From CAWEFA01 sp963851385 (GTDB taxonomy: Bacteria; Bacteroidota; Bacteroidia; Bacteroidales; DTGW01), in contig CAWKPE010000018.1 in NCBI GenBank assembly GCA_963851385.1, positions 270,461 to 334,460 on the forward strand: DNA of 64,000 nucleotides, written 5' to 3'. The notes under the pieces are model-generated. The model saw nothing but the letters and a program-made list of their open reading frames with translations, was not told the origin of the DNA and did no database searches. Each line of letters opens with the position of its first letter. The first letter of the stretch is position 1. Shown here in pieces: positions 37,191 through 47,060 of the stretch. The position numbers and the translations under genes were made by a program.

Positions 37191-38156
37191 TTATAAAAAT
37201 CTAATGCTTTTATATCTCTGAGGCAATTTTTCTTTCTTTAGTTTAAAGCTATAAATCACTGCAATCTCAAGGCTTAGAGGAGAAATAGTTCCAATATCAG
37301 ATGTTTCGTAATCTAATGCAACCCCAAATCTGATTCCTTCGGCAAGCTCAAGTCCAAATAATCCGGTAAATGCTGCTCCTGCCCTGTAGGAAATACCTCC
37401 CCATACCCGGTTATTATACATTATATTGGTATTGAAGTTTATAGTAGTAGTTGTACCAATTGTCTGAATAAAAAATGAAGGTATTATTTCAAGCAATGGA
37501 TTGGCCATCTGGTAAGTATAACCTGCCGTAATATAATAATGTGGAACGTAATAATAACCATCTAAATTACCCTCCGAACTTTTAAAATCAAATCTTGGAG
37601 TAATAAGATGAGCCGCCGAAATACCCATGTACAATTTTTCAGTATTATAATAAATTCCTGTGCCCAAATCAAAAACAGTACTTGGTAATGTGCCTGACGG
37701 AATAGAATTATCAGGATCAATAACAGGAGGTAAAGTTTCCTTAATATTACTAAAATCTATTTTTGAATTAATCAGACCTAAACTAATTCCAATACCTATT
37801 TTCCCGTCACCAAATTTCATTTTTGAACGGTAGGCATAAGACAATTTCAAATTAAGATCGTTGTTAAAAGCAAACTTGTCGTTGATTATAGTCAGCCCTA
37901 CTCCATGAGATCTGTCAAACAAGGTAAATGGTGCATTAGCGCTAAAAACTGTTGACATTGGCGCGCCGGTTGTTGGGAATCCTAACCATTGGTTTCTTTG
38001 TAAAGCGTTAATACAAATCATATCCTGGCTTCCCGCGTAACCCGGATTTACTGTCATCTGATTAAACATATTCTGACTATACTCCATATCTTGCTGTCCT
38101 AAAACATTACAAGCTAAACCTGAACAAATAAATATGATACTGAGTTTCTTCATCAA
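37191..38156 (-). CDS. PorP/SprF-family outer-membrane protein
   Basis: 321 residues with a signal peptide ending around VLGQQ. The mature start DMEYSQNMFNQMTVNPGYAG and ALQRNQWLGFPTTGAPMS are the PorP/SprF signature. The rest is a beta-barrel ending RYKSIRFL. In Porphyromonas PorP is a T9SS barrel next to porKLMN, and in Flavobacterium SprF-type proteins anchor T9SS-exported adhesins. The same gene order occurs here, so this copy is likely the core PorP. It is the first gene of the run; the promoter candidates lie at 38213-38239. Confidence 0.92.
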   Translation of the reverse strand: MMKKLSIIFICSGLACNVLGQQDMEYSQNMFNQMTVNPGYAGSQDMICINALQRNQWLGFPTTGAPMSTVFSANAPFTLFDRSHGVGLTIINDKFAFNNDLNLKLSYAYRSKMKFGDGKIGIGISLGLINSKIDFSNIKETLPPVIDPDNSIPSGTLPSTVFDLGTGIYYNTEKLYMGISAAHLITPRFDFKSSEGNLDGYYYVPHYYITAGYTYQMANPLLEIIPSFFIQTIGTTTTINFNTNIMYNNRVWGGISYRAGAAFTGLFGLELAEGIRFGVALDYETSDIGTISPLSLEIAVIYSFKLKKEKLPQRYKSIRFL

Positions 38157-38212
38157 AACTGAAAACCTTTAATCTTTCAAGGTAAATTGGTTCGAATAAC
38201 CATTTAATTAAG

Positions 38213-38239
38213 CAAATATATTATTTAAAAACAAATATA
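38213..38239 (-). promoter_or_regulatory. Tandem candidate -7 elements for the T9SS operon
   Basis: Two identical minus-strand copies of TATATTTG lie at 38213-38220 and 38232-38239, 19 bases apart, upstream of the porP ATG. Either could start the porP-gldKLMN transcript. Nothing else is recognised in the 220-bp gap. Confidence 0.4.
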
Positions 38240-38376
38240 AAAAATTTACCTTCTCAATTATTGGGCTTTACTGAGCTTTTTAAATATACCTTATATTAAA
38301 AGCAAAATAATTACCAACGAAACTCAGGTTATGTAAAACGAAAGACAAAGCAAGAATATTACGTGTTTTTTTAAAA

Positions 38377-39528
38377 CTAGTTTAGTTTTTTAAGAATTTT
38401 CAACCACCGGTCGGGAATTTCGCGGTTGCAGGCATTTATATAATCGGTCTCTGTACAAGCAATAACACGAGATTGAGAATTGTTAGACGGAACTTCACAC
38501 CACCATCTTTGTGTTAATAAACTTTTAAAAAATGTGAGTTTATTTGTTTCATCATAAGAAATGATAAATTTTTTAAACTCTTCAGGATGGTCAGATGGAA
38601 ATTCATTAATCCTTTGCGAATATCCTTCAAGCAAGTACCATATTGTTTGCGCAGCGAGACTACTTGTTACATTATTTTGATCAAACAAAGGACAAATATC
38701 GAATATCCCGACAGCTTTTAATTTTTCGCCAAAACCGGCATAACGGGCAATCTGGCAAATATCTTCTGCATTAAATCCGTTTGGCGAGGCAATTACCTGG
38801 CCAGGAGCATCGGAATGTTTAAGTGCCGAAAAATCAATGCTCAAAATTGTCGAATCGCGTAAATAAGGTTCAATAGATGTTAAATTATTTCTGAGCAAAC
38901 CCAGGCGGATGCTTTCATGGAAAAGGTTTTCAAATAAGTCGGAGTTTTCTTCCGCTGCAAAACATGCCTGCTGACCGATATTAAGATATTCGAACAGGTT
39001 TTTATTCTCCAATATAATTGTATTCAGATAATTTTTGTTTGTAATTTTTTCATACGATTCAAATGCAATATCTATTTTGTAATCAACTGTGGCCAACGTG
39101 TAGGGCTGATTAAGATATTCAAATGCTAAAAACAGACCATAAGTTAAATCCTGGCTCCCACCTATAATTACTGGTAATATATTGTACTGCATCAATTCAA
39201 GAACCACATCCCTGAGACCGAAATAAGTATCTTTTATTTCTTTTCCCCGGACAAGATTTCCCAAATCAATAACCGGCATTTTTTTTTCTAAAAAATTAAG
39301 CTGGTAAAGTTTATTACGGATGGCATCAGGTGACAATTCAATACCATCAACCGATGAAGCCCTGGCTTCAGGAACTCCTATCAAAGCAACCTTATATTTA
39401 CTTAAATCACCAACAGGATTATCGGCAGTGTGAATTGTAATATTATGGCAAATAAGATTTTTATCAGTCAATAAATCTCCTTCTGGTTTTTCCAATGATA
39501 TAGGTTCAAAATAACCACTTAGTAACAT
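38377..39528 (-). CDS. Arginase/formimidoylglutamase-fold protein with altered metal site
   Basis: 383 residues of the ureohydrolase (arginase/HutG) fold: VALIGVPEARASSVDG, LSPDAIRNKLYQL and IDLGNLVRG. The Mn ligands of active enzymes are not kept. The GGDH-type motif reads GGSQDL (123-128), DAHxD reads VDYKID (148-153), and SIDxDxxDP reads SIDFSALKHSDAPG (230-243). It is usually annotated formimidoylglutamase, but catalysis looks unlikely. Related proteins recur beside the gldKLMN genes and topA in Bacteroidota, so a link to T9SS is possible; that is inference. No other histidine-degradation gene is present. Confidence 0.8.
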   Translation of the reverse strand: MLLSGYFEPISLEKPEGDLLTDKNLICHNITIHTADNPVGDLSKYKVALIGVPEARASSVDGIELSPDAIRNKLYQLNFLEKKMPVIDLGNLVRGKEIKDTYFGLRDVVLELMQYNILPVIIGGSQDLTYGLFLAFEYLNQPYTLATVDYKIDIAFESYEKITNKNYLNTIILENKNLFEYLNIGQQACFAAEENSDLFENLFHESIRLGLLRNNLTSIEPYLRDSTILSIDFSALKHSDAPGQVIASPNGFNAEDICQIARYAGFGEKLKAVGIFDICPLFDQNNVTSSLAAQTIWYLLEGYSQRINEFPSDHPEEFKKFIISYDETNKLTFFKSLLTQRWWCEVPSNNSQSRVIACTETDYINACNREIPDRWLKILKKLN

Positions 39529-39569
39529 AATTATCTGTTAAAATATTTTTACTTTATTGCCTAATTCCG

Positions 39570-39698
39570 ATTCAATGTCGTTTAGTTAAGCAGTTTTATA
39601 TCATTAGTCATACTTCGACAAGCTCAGTATGACCTCATTTTATTGTCACCCTGAGCTTGTCGAAGGGTGTTTCGTTCCTTAATTAAACGACATTGAAT
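39570..39698. repeat. Nested foldback repeat (REP/MITE-like)
   Basis: The outer arms 39570-39590 and 39678-39698 match at 20 of 21 bases as inverted repeats (ATTCAATGTCGTTTAGTTAAG type). The inner arms CTTCGACAAGCTCAG (39613-39627) and CTGAGCTTGTCGAAG (39651-39665) are perfect. The inner palindrome is of a type often seen between genes in Bacteroidota genomes. It fills most of the 268-bp gap before the barrel gene. Confidence 0.75.
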
Positions 39699-39796
39699 TC
39701 CGATTTATTATTGTTTCTCTTATTCGCCTAATTGTTTTTTATTTTCTACTAAAATTTATAAAACTATAAAAATATTTAGTACCGGCATGTTATAAC

Positions 39797-40447
39797 TTAT
39801 ATTTTAATTAAATAAAGAATGCTGGCTGAAAAAACCTGATTCTGTGATGTTGACATGGTGGTGTAGCGGTTAGGATCAAAAATGTTGCTTAAACTCTGGC
39901 TATATCTAAATTCCAATTCAAAGCTACCAATTGATGTTTTTCTTAAAATACCTAATCCAACGCAAAACCCGTATTCAAATTTGTTGTCAATATTATTATT
40001 GTAATAATTTTTAATCTCATTTGCATTAATAATATTCATGGTTTGCTTTTCAAAAATCAAACAAGATAAATAAGGTCCGAGATCCATAGTAATTTTAGTA
40101 TTACCATTTCCTATTTCAACGCGGGTCATTATTGGAATTTCCAGGTAATTTAATTGCTTTTTGTATATATTTATAGAATCTAATTTTTCAGACCAGCCTT
40201 TTTGTGCATAATTAAACTCCAATTGAATACCTAAATGGGGTTCGGAAATAACCCTGAATACCATTCCTCCGGTATAACCAGGTAATAAATTTTGATTTAA
40301 TATAGTATCAAGGTGAATCCTGGAAAAATTAGCGCCAAATTTAATTCCGATAGTTGTTTCCTGGAGAAAATTGTCTTGTGCATTAATGCATAGTGAATAA
40401 TTAATAGACAATATAATAATCCATACTAATATAATTTTATTTTTCAT
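39797..40447 (-). CDS. Outer-membrane beta-barrel protein (PorT-like family)
   Basis: 216 residues with a signal peptide (MKNKIILVWIIILSINYSLC ... AQ). The mature part alternates in the manner of an eight-stranded barrel: TIGIKFGANFSRI, GYTGGMVFRVI, LGIQLEFNYAQKGWSEK, LEIPIMTRVEIG, LDLGPYL-like and SFELEFRYSQSLSNI, closing with an aromatic/hydrophobic end (SILYLIKI). This fits the OMP_b-brl_2/PorT-type group common in Bacteroidota. Cargo and role are unknown. It lies 56 bp downstream of topA on the same strand. Confidence 0.8.
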   Translation of the reverse strand: MKNKIILVWIIILSINYSLCINAQDNFLQETTIGIKFGANFSRIHLDTILNQNLLPGYTGGMVFRVISEPHLGIQLEFNYAQKGWSEKLDSINIYKKQLNYLEIPIMTRVEIGNGNTKITMDLGPYLSCLIFEKQTMNIINANEIKNYYNNNIDNKFEYGFCVGLGILRKTSIGSFELEFRYSQSLSNIFDPNRYTTMSTSQNQVFSASILYLIKI

Positions 40448-40503
40448 AATAGTTTATATACATTGACTATTTACCCACTACTTGACAATTTTAAAGAAAT
40501 ATA

Positions 40504-42855
40504 TTATTTATTTGCCAATTTGAAGCCTCTTCTCTTTTTTTTCTTATCTTTTGGTGAATTCGCACGTTTTTTTATAACTGCCAAGCAATCTTCAAGAGTA
40601 AGTTCCTTTGGATCTTTTCCTTTTGGTATTTTGAAGTTCTCGTTATTATAGGAAATATAAGGTCCCCAGCGTCCGTTAAGAACCTGAAGCGTACCTTCAT
40701 TTTCAAATGTATTTATTATTTTATTCCTGTCTTTTTCTCTTTTACTTTCAATTAGTTCAATTGCACGCTCCAGCCCAATGGTATATGGATCATCTACACC
40801 TTTTACAAGTGAATAAAATTTTGAATTGTGCTGAAGATATGGCCCAAAACGACCTATTCCGACAGCTATTTCAACATCTTCATATTTGCCAATTTTTTTT
40901 GGCAGCTTAAATAAATTTAAGGCCTGTTCCATGGTAATTGTCTCGAGGTATTGCCCTGATTGTAAACGGGCATACCTCGGTTTTTCTTCATCTTTACTAT
41001 TTCCAATCTGAACCATGGGCCCGTATTTACCAATCCGAACAATAATCGGCTTACCACTTTCACGATCATTACCTAATAATCTTTCTCCTTTATTAGTAGT
41101 ATCTCTGGTTGCAGTCGCAGTTTCCACTTTTTCATGAAAAGGACGATAAAACCTGTCTATCATTTCGGACCAGATAACTTTGCCTGCGGCAATTTCATCA
41201 AATTCTTTCTCAACATTTGCTGTAAAATTAAAGTCCAAGATTTCTTTAAAATGTCCGACAAGATAATCATTCACAACCATACCAATATCTGTTGGAAATA
41301 GTTTAGCTTTTTCAGCTCCGGTATTTTCAGTTTCAAAATTCTCGGAAATATCTCCATTTTCAAGTTTTAATACATAAAAATTTCTTTCTGTACCAGGTCT
41401 GTCTTCTTTCGATACGTATCCTCGTTGTTGTATGGTTGAAATGATTGGAGCATAAGTTGAAGGTCTTCCTATTCCAAGTTCTTCAAGCTTTTTAACCAGG
41501 CTGGCTTCAGTGTAGCGTGGTAAATGATGGGCAAATTTTTCAACTGCTGTAATATATTTTTCTTTAAGTATTTGATTTAAAGTTAAAGGTGGCAATAATC
41601 CTTTTATTTCATCAGAATTTTCATCATCAGAAGATTCGAAGTACACTTTCAAAAAACCGTCAAATTTTAAAACTTCTCCGTTTGCAATAAAATGATATGA
41701 ACTTCCTGAGATACCTATAGTAACAGATGTGCGTTCGAAAGCCGCATCGCTCATTTGAGAAGCGATTGTTCGTTTCCAGATCAATTCATATAAACGTTTT
41801 TCGGCGTTGCTTCCCTGGATAGTTTCATTTTCAAAGTATGTGGGCCTGATTGCTTCATGAGCTTCCTGGGCTCCTTTTGTTTTGGTTTTATATTGCCTGA
41901 TTTGATAATATTTATCGCCGAATTCTTTTTTTACAACTTCCCTTGCAGCATTAAGAGCAGTTTCAGACAAGTTTACCGAATCGGTACGCATGTATGTTAT
42001 TTTTCCGGCTTCATAAAGTTTTTGAGCAATGTTCATAGTTTGTGCCACAGAGAAACTTAATTTGCGACTGGCTTCCTGCTGAAGTGTAGACGTTGTAAAT
42101 GGAGGAGCCGGAGATTTTTTAGCAGGTTTTGTTACAATATCAGTTATTTTAAATTCAGTATTAATGCACGTTTTAAGAAATTCTACAGCTTTTTCTTTGG
42201 TTTTGAATTTTTCTGATAATTCAGCTTCAAGCAACACCTTTTTATTATTCTTATCATTAACTTCGAAAATTGCAGTTATTTTATATGAAGAATTTGCTTT
42301 AAAAGAAATTATTTCCCTTTCACGATCCACAAGTAGCCGAACAGCTACTGATTGCACTCTGCCGGCTGATAATGATGGTTTTACTTTTTTCCACAAAACA
42401 GGAGAAAGTTCAAAACCTACTAAACGGTCTAAAATCCGTCGTGCCTGTTGAGCATCAACTAATTTTTTATCTATTTCCCGGGGATTTTTTATAGCATTTT
42501 GGATTGCATCTTTTGTAATTTCATTAAAAACAATTCTCTTTGTGCTTTTGGAATCAAGGTTAAGAACTTCAGCCAAATGCCATGCTATTGCTTCTCCCTC
42601 GCGATCCTCATCAGATGCCAGCCAAACTATTTTAGCCTGTTTGGCAAATTTTTTCAAATCAGTTACAACTTTCTTTTTATCTTCTGAAATTATATAATCA
42701 GGTTTGTAATGATGTTTCAAATCAATACCAAGATTCTTTTTTGAAAGATCGCGAATATGTCCGAAACTGGATTTTACCATAAACAACTTCCCCAGAAACT
42801 TCTCAATAGTTTTAGCTTTAGCCGGAGACTCAACAATGACAAGGTTTTCTTCCAT
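40504..42855 (-). CDS. topA: DNA topoisomerase I
   Basis: 783 residues. It relaxes negative supercoils by a type IA mechanism. The Toprim domain opens with LVIVESPAKAKTIEKFLG and has the acidic ASDEDREGEAIAWH. The catalytic Tyr lies in KITYMRTDSVNLS. The C-terminus carries OB/topoisomerase-repeat units (GPYLQHNSKFYSLVKG, GRWGPYISYNNENFKIPKG) rather than four-Cys zinc fingers, as in many Bacteroidota. It ends in a Lys-rich tail. Divergent from the PBP gene with 116 bp between. Confidence 0.97.
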   Translation of the reverse strand: MEENLVIVESPAKAKTIEKFLGKLFMVKSSFGHIRDLSKKNLGIDLKHHYKPDYIISEDKKKVVTDLKKFAKQAKIVWLASDEDREGEAIAWHLAEVLNLDSKSTKRIVFNEITKDAIQNAIKNPREIDKKLVDAQQARRILDRLVGFELSPVLWKKVKPSLSAGRVQSVAVRLLVDREREIISFKANSSYKITAIFEVNDKNNKKVLLEAELSEKFKTKEKAVEFLKTCINTEFKITDIVTKPAKKSPAPPFTTSTLQQEASRKLSFSVAQTMNIAQKLYEAGKITYMRTDSVNLSETALNAAREVVKKEFGDKYYQIRQYKTKTKGAQEAHEAIRPTYFENETIQGSNAEKRLYELIWKRTIASQMSDAAFERTSVTIGISGSSYHFIANGEVLKFDGFLKVYFESSDDENSDEIKGLLPPLTLNQILKEKYITAVEKFAHHLPRYTEASLVKKLEELGIGRPSTYAPIISTIQQRGYVSKEDRPGTERNFYVLKLENGDISENFETENTGAEKAKLFPTDIGMVVNDYLVGHFKEILDFNFTANVEKEFDEIAAGKVIWSEMIDRFYRPFHEKVETATATRDTTNKGERLLGNDRESGKPIIVRIGKYGPMVQIGNSKDEEKPRYARLQSGQYLETITMEQALNLFKLPKKIGKYEDVEIAVGIGRFGPYLQHNSKFYSLVKGVDDPYTIGLERAIELIESKREKDRNKIINTFENEGTLQVLNGRWGPYISYNNENFKIPKGKDPKELTLEDCLAVIKKRANSPKDKKKKRRGFKLANK

Positions 42856-42971
42856 CAGTTATAATTTTGAGAGCTTTAAAAAGAAATCACAAAGTAAATT
42901 AAATAGAATCCTAACTTCAAAATTTTGTATCAAATAATTACTATTTTTACGTCAAACTGCAAGATACAATT

Positions 42972-45320
42972 ATGCCAAACAACAATTTAAACTATCCTGT
43001 TCTTAAAAAAATTTTCTGGACACTTTTTGTTATACCTTTTATTATTGTAGCAATAATATTTGTACTTATCTCATACGGTGTCTTTGGATTTATGCCAACT
43101 TTTGAAGACCTTGAAAATCCAAAAAATAATATAGCCTCGGAAGTTATTTCAGAAGACCGTGAAGTTTTGGGAACTTTTTATTATCAAAACAGATCATTTG
43201 TTAATTATAATCAGATATCACCTAATATGTTTAATGCTCTTATTGCTACTGAAGACATTCGTTTTTATAAACATTCCGGAGTTGACTTCAGAGGACTTGC
43301 AAGAGTTTTTTTTAAAACTATCATCCTAAGAAACAATAGCGGAGGGGGAAGTACCATTACTCAGCAACTAGCTAAGAATTTATTTCCTCGAGACACAATA
43401 GTTTATGAATCAGGGATAAGTCGTAAAACAGCAATAATTATTGATAAACTTAAAGAATGGGAAACAGCAATCAAATTGGAACGAAATTATACTAAAAACG
43501 AAATTTTAGTGATGTACTTAAATACTGTTCCATTTGGGAGTCAGGCTTATGGAATTAAAATGGCTGCCAAATCATTTTTTAATAAGTCGCCGGATTCGCT
43601 TAAAATAGAAGAAGCTGCTGTACTTGTGGGTATGCTTAAGGCTCCATCCTATTATAATCCCATCAGAAATCCGGACCGTTCCAAAAGGAGAAGAAATGTG
43701 GTTCTTTCTCAATTGGTGAGATACGGCTATATAAGCGAAACACAATGCGATTCTTTAAGCAATTTGCCTATTAAAATTGCATACCGTTCACAAGATCATA
43801 ATGAAGGACCGGCAACCTATTTTAGAGAGTACTTGCGGATAATAATGAGTGCTTCAAAACCCCAGCGCAACTATTATTACATTTATGATGATTTTAAAAG
43901 AGACTCTACCGAATGGATTAAAAATCCGCTTTACGGATGGTGCAGTAAACATACAAAACCAGACGGTTCAAATTACAATTTATATGTTGATGGTTTGAAA
44001 ATTTTTACAACAATTAATTCTAAAATGCAGAAATATGCTGAGGAAGCAGTTTACGAGCATCTTGGTAAAGAATTACAAAGAGATTTTTTCAAGGAAAAAA
44101 AGGGAACCCGTAATGCTCCTTTTGCAGGTAATTTAGAACCTGATCAGGTACGACAATTAATGGAACAGGCAATAAAACGGTCAGAACGTTACAGGGCACT
44201 CAAAAATGCCGGATTTAGCTGGAATGAAATTTTAAAAAATTTCAAAACCAAGGCTAACATGACAGTTTTTAGCTGGAAAGGTGACAAAGACACTATAATG
44301 ACACCATATGATTCCATTAAATATTATAAGTTCTATCTTCAGGTGGGATTTATGTCAATGGATCCTCATACCGGATTTGTCAAAGCATATATAGGTGGAC
44401 CAAATTTCAAACATTTTAAATATGATCATGTAGTAATTGGTAAACGCCAGGCCGGATCAACCATTAAACCATTTTTGTACACATTGGCTATGCAGGAAGG
44501 ATATTCACCATGTTATAAGGTACCAAATGTACCCGTAACTTTTCTGCTTGGAGATACAGTTTGGACTCCGGGTAATGCTGAAAAAAGCTACTTTGATGGA
44601 AAAATGGTAACTCTTAAATGGGGATTGACACATTCATCTGATTGGATTGCTGCATGGGTAATGAAACAATTTAATCCGCCATCTGTAATTGACATCATGC
44701 GTAAAATGGGATTCACAAGCTATTTGGCTCCATATCCTTCATTAATATTAGGAACATCAGATGTTTCTTTATTCGAAGTAGTTGGTTCATATTCGACATT
44801 TGCTAATAAAGGTATTTTTACTCAACCCATATTTGTGACGCGAATTGAAGATAAAAATGGAAATCTACTTGCTTCTTTTACGCCAGAAAAAACGGAGGCC
44901 ATTAGCGAAAATACTGCATATCTGATGATTAATTTAATGGAAGAAGTAGTAAATAGAGGTACTGCTTACAACTTGAGGGGAAAATATAAATTTACTAATC
45001 CAATTGCCGGGAAAACCGGAACAACACAGAAACATTCAGATGGTTGGTTTATAGGTATAACTCCTGACTTGGTTTCAGGAGCATGGGTTGGTGCTGAAGA
45101 CAGATCTATTCACTTTGATAATCTGGCTTTGGGTTCAGGTTCAAATATGGCATTACCTATTTGGGCATTGTACATGCAAAAAGTATATGCCGATCGCTCG
45201 TTGAAAATTAATATGGGTGATTTCAAAGCCCCAGCTGAATTTAACGTTGATCTCAAATGTTCTGATATCGATGAAATGGAATTGAATGATAAAGATATTA
45301 AAATGATGGAAGAGGAATGA
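42972..45320 (+). CDS. Class A penicillin-binding protein (PBP1A-like)
   Basis: 782 residues. An N-terminal membrane helix (WTLFVIPFIIVAIIFVLISY) is followed by the GT51 glycosyltransferase (TEDIRFYKHSGVDFRG and GGGSTITQQLAKNLFPR) and a transpeptidase with SxxK in QAGSTIKPF, SSD in LTHSSDW and KTGT in AGKTGTTQKHSDGW. It polymerises and cross-links peptidoglycan in the periplasm. All catalytic motifs are present and the length is normal. It is a single-gene unit facing the ABC ATPase. Confidence 0.95.
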   Translation: MPNNNLNYPVLKKIFWTLFVIPFIIVAIIFVLISYGVFGFMPTFEDLENPKNNIASEVISEDREVLGTFYYQNRSFVNYNQISPNMFNALIATEDIRFYKHSGVDFRGLARVFFKTIILRNNSGGGSTITQQLAKNLFPRDTIVYESGISRKTAIIIDKLKEWETAIKLERNYTKNEILVMYLNTVPFGSQAYGIKMAAKSFFNKSPDSLKIEEAAVLVGMLKAPSYYNPIRNPDRSKRRRNVVLSQLVRYGYISETQCDSLSNLPIKIAYRSQDHNEGPATYFREYLRIIMSASKPQRNYYYIYDDFKRDSTEWIKNPLYGWCSKHTKPDGSNYNLYVDGLKIFTTINSKMQKYAEEAVYEHLGKELQRDFFKEKKGTRNAPFAGNLEPDQVRQLMEQAIKRSERYRALKNAGFSWNEILKNFKTKANMTVFSWKGDKDTIMTPYDSIKYYKFYLQVGFMSMDPHTGFVKAYIGGPNFKHFKYDHVVIGKRQAGSTIKPFLYTLAMQEGYSPCYKVPNVPVTFLLGDTVWTPGNAEKSYFDGKMVTLKWGLTHSSDWIAAWVMKQFNPPSVIDIMRKMGFTSYLAPYPSLILGTSDVSLFEVVGSYSTFANKGIFTQPIFVTRIEDKNGNLLASFTPEKTEAISENTAYLMINLMEEVVNRGTAYNLRGKYKFTNPIAGKTGTTQKHSDGWFIGITPDLVSGAWVGAEDRSIHFDNLALGSGSNMALPIWALYMQKVYADRSLKINMGDFKAPAEFNVDLKCSDIDEMELNDKDIKMMEEE

Positions 45321-45357
45321 AAATATATAAGCTAACTTCTTAGCGGTTTTGGACCGT

Positions 45358-47058
45358 TTAGAGGTTATTCGTATTTACTGCATCAATCAAAACCTTAGTA
45401 TATTCTTCCTGAGGATTTTCAAAAAGAGCATCCGCTTCTCCATTTTCAATTATCTGCCCTTCTTTCATAACGATAATTCTGTCTGACATATATTTTACAA
45501 CAGCCAAATCATGCGAAATGAATAAGTATGTCAATCCTAACTGCTTTTTCAAATCATTCAGTAGATTAAGAATATTTGCCTGTATAGAAACATCCAAAGA
45601 AGAAACAGACTCATCACAGATTAAAACTTCAGGCTGAAGCGCCAGTGCCCTTGAAATAACTACTCTTTGTCTTTGCCCCCCTGATAATTGAAATGGATAT
45701 CTGTGAAATAAATACTCATCAAGGCCTGTCATTTGCATCAATTCAAGCACTTTTTCATTTCGAATGCTTTCTTTTTTGTATAGTCCATGAACAATCATTG
45801 GTTCTTTTATTGCATAACCAATGGTATGATTGGGATTAAGTGATGAATAAGTATCCTGAAAAATGAGTTGCACCGATTTTCTAAAATTTAGCAGATCCTT
45901 CCCCTTTAATTTTGAAACATCTTTATTTTTGTACAAAATACTCCCGTCGAATTTCTCGATTAGATGCATTAGAGTTTTTCCAAGTGTGGTTTTCCCACAA
46001 CCTGATTCGCCAACCAAACCAAGAGTTTCACCCTGCCAAATTTGAATATCTGCGTTCCTTATTGCATGAAAACTGTTCCCTGACTTTCCAAAAAAATTAT
46101 AATTCTGAATGAAATAAGTATTGAGTTTGGTAATCGTTAATATTGGTTTTTGAGCATAAATTTTCCGATGACTTTTTTCTCTTTCTTCAGATGTAACATA
46201 TTTTAAATTCAATTTTGAATAATCATTCATAAGAAAATTTTCTACCAACGGTAATCTTTCCAACCTGACGTTTGTTGAAGGCCTGCATTCTAACAGACCT
46301 TTGGTATATTGATTTTTTGGCTCTCGTAAAATCTGTTCTGCAGTTCCATATTCAATCTGTTTACCTTTACGCATTACCATTAATTTGTCAGCAATTTTAG
46401 AAACAACTGCCAAGTCATGTGTAATAAATATTACTGAGATTTTGTATTTGTCTTTTAATTTGAATAATAAATTAACTATGCTCTTCTGAACCGTGACATC
46501 CAGAGCAGTTGTCGGTTCATCTGCTATTAAAATTAAGGGATTGCAGGCAACTGCCATCGCTATCATTACCCGCTTTAACTGACCGCCTGACAACTGGTGG
46601 GGGTATTTAATATAAATCTGGGAAGGATTAGGCAGCATTACTTCTTCAAATAACTCTAAAACTTTTTTTCTACGTTGCCTTGCAGAAAGATTTGAATGGA
46701 TTTTTAAAATCTCATCAACTTGTCTTCCACATTGCAAAGAAGGATTCAGAGAAATCATAGGATCCTGGAAAATCATGGAAATTATTCGTCCTCTGTATTT
46801 ACGTCTTCTCTTAGCAGAAAGAAGGTTCAGATTAATTGATTCTGAATTATTATTCAGAATAATTTCGCCTGTTACTTTGGCCGCTTCCGGAATAAGTCCA
46901 ATTATTGCAAGTCCGGTAAGAGTTTTACCGGAACCAGATTCGCCAACAACACCAAGTGTTTCGCCATGATCAATTGAGAAAGAAATATTGTCAACAGCGG
47001 GTAATGATTGATTATTTCCAAAAGTGATGGTTAAATTGCGTACCTGAAGTAAAGGCAT
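45358..47058 (-). CDS. Fused dipeptide/oligopeptide ABC ATPase (two NBDs)
   Basis: 566 residues with two complete nucleotide-binding domains in one chain. NBD1 (1-255) has GESGSGKTLTGL, LSGGQLKRV and LILIADEPTTALDVT. NBD2 (about 310-560) has GESGCGKTTLGK, LSGGQRQRV and VLICDESVSSLDVS. This is the DppD-DppF-type layout of peptide or nickel importers fused end to end, or of a YejF-like protein. No permease or binding-protein genes flank it, so its membrane partners are elsewhere. The next gene downstream in the same direction begins on the other strand. Confidence 0.93.
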   Translation of the reverse strand: MPLLQVRNLTITFGNNQSLPAVDNISFSIDHGETLGVVGESGSGKTLTGLAIIGLIPEAAKVTGEIILNNNSESINLNLLSAKRRRKYRGRIISMIFQDPMISLNPSLQCGRQVDEILKIHSNLSARQRRKKVLELFEEVMLPNPSQIYIKYPHQLSGGQLKRVMIAMAVACNPLILIADEPTTALDVTVQKSIVNLLFKLKDKYKISVIFITHDLAVVSKIADKLMVMRKGKQIEYGTAEQILREPKNQYTKGLLECRPSTNVRLERLPLVENFLMNDYSKLNLKYVTSEEREKSHRKIYAQKPILTITKLNTYFIQNYNFFGKSGNSFHAIRNADIQIWQGETLGLVGESGCGKTTLGKTLMHLIEKFDGSILYKNKDVSKLKGKDLLNFRKSVQLIFQDTYSSLNPNHTIGYAIKEPMIVHGLYKKESIRNEKVLELMQMTGLDEYLFHRYPFQLSGGQRQRVVISRALALQPEVLICDESVSSLDVSIQANILNLLNDLKKQLGLTYLFISHDLAVVKYMSDRIIVMKEGQIIENGEADALFENPQEEYTKVLIDAVNTNNL

Positions 47059-47060
47059 TT

